Below are positions 60,481 to 64,000 of a stretch of DNA of 64,000 bases, in pieces. Where the stretch lies: positions 2,401,038 through 2,465,037 of the forward strand of contig NC_061075.1 of assembly GCF_021917145.1 (NCBI RefSeq), written 5' to 3'. This DNA is from Hypomesus transpacificus (lineage: Eukaryota; Chordata; Actinopteri; Osmeriformes; Osmeridae). The notes beneath the pieces are model-generated. The model saw only the letters and a program-made list of their open reading frames with translations. It was not told the DNA's origin and ran no database searches. How positions within the stretch are numbered: the first letter of the stretch is position 1; the number at the start of each line of letters is the position of its first letter. A program made the position numbers and the translations under genes.

Positions 60481-62778
60481 CTGCTCTTGCCTCTCTGCTT
60501 TCTCCTCTTTACTTCCGTCACCTCCTCCAGCTTCTCTCTGCCCTCTTCACCTCTCCACTTCACCTTCTTCACCTCCTCCACCTTCTCTCTGCCCTCTCCT
60601 CCTCATCACCTCTCTTTTCCTCTGCTCTCCATCCTGTTCTCATCTCGATTATGTTCTCTCGGCTCTCTGTTGTCCCCCCTCCCCACTCTCCCTGGTATCT
60701 ATCCCTGTTCCATTGCACAAAAGACAGGATTTGAGGATCATTGTAGTAATGAATATCATTAAACTACATAACTGGTTTGTTCTGACATCACTTCCTGGTT
60801 ATACTTCCTGGTTACAGCTGTTTGCAACCCTTAAGCATGAACTGTCCATGGTGGCTTAGCTGTTCCAGACACTATGTCTCTTAAAATAAATGTGTGTCAT
60901 TGTGTGTGTCTTTTACCACTGTGGACAGTGTGTTCCTGTCGTAATCACTTCAAATCCCTTTGGATTTTTTCCTCAGAACGCCTAGCGGTCAAAAACATCT
61001 TTCCTATCTCCACTCATCTTCTCTCTGAAGTGGCTTTATCCCTGCACCCTCTCTATCTGTCCTCCACTTCCTCCTGCCCCCATTTTCTCTGATCTTCCCC
61101 TCTCTTTGGTCTTCTCTCCCTCCCTTCTCTTTTTCTCACTTCCCCTCACCTCTCTCACTTTCTCTCCCCTCTCTTTCTCCTGTTGTTTCCATCTACGCCA
61201 GACAATGATAGATGGTAGTGGGTCCAGACCAGGCTAGATGATTTACGAGACCTCTCCTCTAGGATCAGACCAGACTAGACGATGATAGAGTATAAGTGCA
61301 GCAGTGGGTGGCCAGGAAGGAGATGGAGATTCTACTTCCTGTCAGGTGGACAGCCTCACTGACATCAGCCCATTCTGGGAAGAACTCTCACCAACAATGA
61401 ACACAATAAAGGTAAACAACACACGCCCACACGCACACACAGCATCACATCTGCATCCATTATGACATTTCACAAAGCATAACGAGCGCAGATTGTCAGG
61501 AAAAGCATTAATAGCACTGAAATAGACAGCAGATAGCGGGAGGGTTGCCATGACCGTGGGACCACACTGAGATGGGTAATATGTGTTTGTGTGGGTGGGT
61601 GGGTGTGTGTGTGTGCGTTTGTTTCATTGTAGATGCTGCAATGTGTGTGTGATCATCGTAGATGCCGTGACGTGTGTATGTGTGTGTGTTCCACGTACAG
61701 CTATGTTCATACACAGCAGGAGCCTTCCCAGAAGAGACAGTGGCGGGAACAGTACTCAGAACTCACTGTTACATTGACATCCTCACCCTGGGCTTGTTCT
61801 CAGGATGTTGAGTAATCTCTTAGTGGAACTGTACACAGCTGGAACACGCTAATCCTGGAATCCTAACCGTTTACTGGTCCTAACCCTGTCCTAACCTTGT
61901 ACCGGCCCTAACCCTGTCCTAACCCGAAGACCACGCTTAAACTTGACTGTTTTGGACCTATGTTGGAGTAGGTCTGTCTGTAGAGCACCCTTGCAGTAGT
62001 AGAGGTAGACAGTACAGGTACTGTACCTCTGTATTGGCCAGATCCACAGAGCTGGACACACATCTGGAAACATGCTTACCAGCACGCGGAGAGCTCATTT
62101 ATCTTAAACACACACATATACAGACTCATGACATCTACACACAGACACACATACGTTTACACATGAGCACACACAGACCCGTCTCTCATGCAGAGCCAGC
62201 ATGGGTCACCTCCAGGGTGATGACGACTGACCGTAACGTCGGTGTGGGTCACAAGACCACCTTTCTCTCTCTTTGTCTCTCTCTCTCTCTGCCTCCTCTC
62301 TCCCTCCATTCAGGTCTCCGCTCTTCAGTCTCCCTCTGCCTCCCCCTAGTCTTCCTCTTGTAACATCCCTGCAGAAATATTAGTCTTCCTGTCCCAGCGG
62401 GCCCCAGGGGGAGCGAGGTGTGAGGTGTCCGCCAGTCACCCGTGTCTTTGACCCTGAGCGTGGCCGGTGTGGAACCAGGGAAAACATGGAGTTAGACTGC
62501 CACCTGCTGGGGAGATCTGGTACTGAACCCAAAGTTAAACTGGCAGAAGTTATGAAACGTCCTCAAAAGGATGCTAAAGTTAAACAACTCCAGTCCAACG
62601 CTCGGCAACGCTTCGTGGATGTTCTCCGACTCTCTCCAGCGTTCTGCGACCTTCCCTAGACGTTCTCCAACATTCTCCAGTGTTCTCCACCCCTCCGGAG
62701 CGCTCTGCAGTCCAACATAAATAACCATGCAGAAGGAAGAAGGAGGAAATGCCTTCAGATCTGGCTCAGAAGAAGAGA

Positions 62779-62813
<35 letters not shown>

Positions 62814-63317
62814 GTTGTGACTGTGCGCCTGTGTGATACTGAGTAGGCTGTGTGTGTGAGCATTTCTGCCTGTGAGTGTGTGTGACTGTGTGATACTGGG
62901 GAAGTTGTGTGTGTGCGTGTTTGTGTGACTCTGATATGGGGGGGGGGGTGTATATGTGTGTGTAGGACTATTGTGGACAGATATACTAGGGAGGCTGTGT
63001 ATATGTGTGGCTGTGTGATATAGGGGAGTGTGTGTGTGTGTGTGTGGGTGTAGGACTGTTGTGGATAGATATATGGGTCGAGTGGGGAGCAGTGTGGGTC
63101 TGATGTTCTTGCCAGGCTGTTCTCCTCGGAGTCTGTGCTACACATTTATCTAGAAGGCATCTCTCAACATGGAGAGGTGTTCATGTGGAAAGAGTAGCCT
63201 TTCATTTCCTTCACCCCCTCTTTTCTCTTTTCCTGCATTTCATTTTTGTAATGTCCCTGGAATCTGATGATTCCATGAGTGTGTTCATTGTGTGTGTGTG
63301 CCTGTGTGAGAGAGAGA

Positions 63318-63365
<48 letters not shown>

Positions 63366-64000
63366 AAAGAACGAACGAACGAACAGGAAATAAGAAACAG
63401 AAAGGAAAAAAAGAACAAGTGTGGCTGGGATTCTTTCACTATAAGAGTTTTAGCAGCTGCTCTCTAAGCTTAGTGTGTTTGTGTGTGTATGTAGCTCGGA
63501 CACCCCTGTAAGGGGGGGGCTCGCAGTGTGACTCAGTCTCCATCCCTTCATCCATCCTCCCTCCCGGCCTAGTGCTCGTTCGAAGGCCTGGTTTCCATGA
63601 GATCAGATCACCCCTACGAGGTGAGATGTTAGACCGGTTTGCAGACAGGCTAACATAGTGGTTAGCTGAGCGGTCAGCTAGCCAACCAGCTCGCAGCTAG
63701 ATGGGGAACAGTAGGTCAAACGGAACCGAGTCGTTTGTTCTGAGTTTGAGACAGCAGCTTTGACGTGTGAATTGTTCCACGTTCTGTGGAAAACATGAAC
63801 TAAGTCACCTCCGTCAGAGCCCGGTGTGAGTCGTCGTGTTTCAAGAACATTTATGAGAAAATGTTTTTTCAAACGATCAGCAGGACCAGATTCAGACAGC
63901 TCCTTGGAAACCGCCGGCCTTATTTCTTTATGAAAACATGACTGTTTGAACAAGCAAGCAGACCCACAATGCTCTCTGTATTCCAGCCAAGCTTGTTCCT
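60481..64000. other. Right end of the window, no gene recognised
   Basis: CT-rich to about 60700, then mixed sequence with GT and CA runs (61600-61690, 62130-62170, 62780-63055) and a GA run (63305-63365). 61860-61930 has several CCTAACCCTGTCCTAACC-like units. No exon with recognisable protein similarity was found on either strand. Confidence 0.55.

Noticed and set aside
61860-61930. Interstitial telomere-like repeat
   Set aside because: Units resemble CCTAACCCTG but are not TTAGGG repeats and occur only a few times.

Overview
The window is vertebrate nuclear DNA, almost certainly from a teleost fish. The genes are split into many short exons with GT-AG introns. Microsatellites ((CA)n, (GA)n, (GTCT)n) are very abundant, and a tRNA-derived SINE with a fish-type 3' tail lies at 21771-21965. 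All seven recognisable proteins are vertebrate families. The exact species is not established.

Layout. 31-3968 (-): a transglutaminase whose last exon lies beyond the left edge. 5866-7050 (-): pxmp4, a peroxisomal membrane protein. 10054-17353 (-): itch, a C2-WW-HECT ubiquitin ligase, complete. 19969-35308 (+): necab3, a neuronal EF-hand calcium-binding protein, complete, 13 exons. 42241-44850 (-): the 3' part of cbfa2t2 (MTG/ETO corepressor). 44851-44950: a 100-N assembly gap. 45264-45814 (-): the first three exons of rasl11b (Ras-like GTPase). 52885-57577 (+): usp46 deubiquitinase, complete, 9 exons. From about 60.0 kb to the right edge no gene is visible.

The exon chains given here were assembled by hand from splice signals, reading phase and similarity to remembered family sequences. 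For itch, necab3, usp46 and pxmp4 the phases close without conflict into proteins of 858, 362, 370 and 212 residues, close to the usual lengths of these families.

The window joins two synteny blocks. The part left of the gap (cbfa2t2, necab3, pxmp4, itch) corresponds to the human 20q11 neighbourhood. The part right of the gap (rasl11b and usp46, head to head) corresponds to human 4q12. The boundary is exactly the run of 100 Ns, so the adjacency of cbfa2t2 and rasl11b may be a scaffolding join and not biology.

The genes do not form a common pathway. itch (ubiquitin ligation) and usp46 (deubiquitination) act on opposite sides of ubiquitin signalling but lie in different blocks. No undescribed enzymatic system was found. 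The most unusual non-genic items are a 52-bp near-perfect hairpin in necab3 intron 1 (21379-21488), a TIR element with flanking direct repeats in the usp46 3' UTR (58707-59085), a tandemly duplicated unit carrying a 20-bp palindrome (46360-47735), a cluster of ACGT palindromes (24121-24240), and a tetranucleotide array bracketed by a perfect 23-bp direct repeat (38482-38678).
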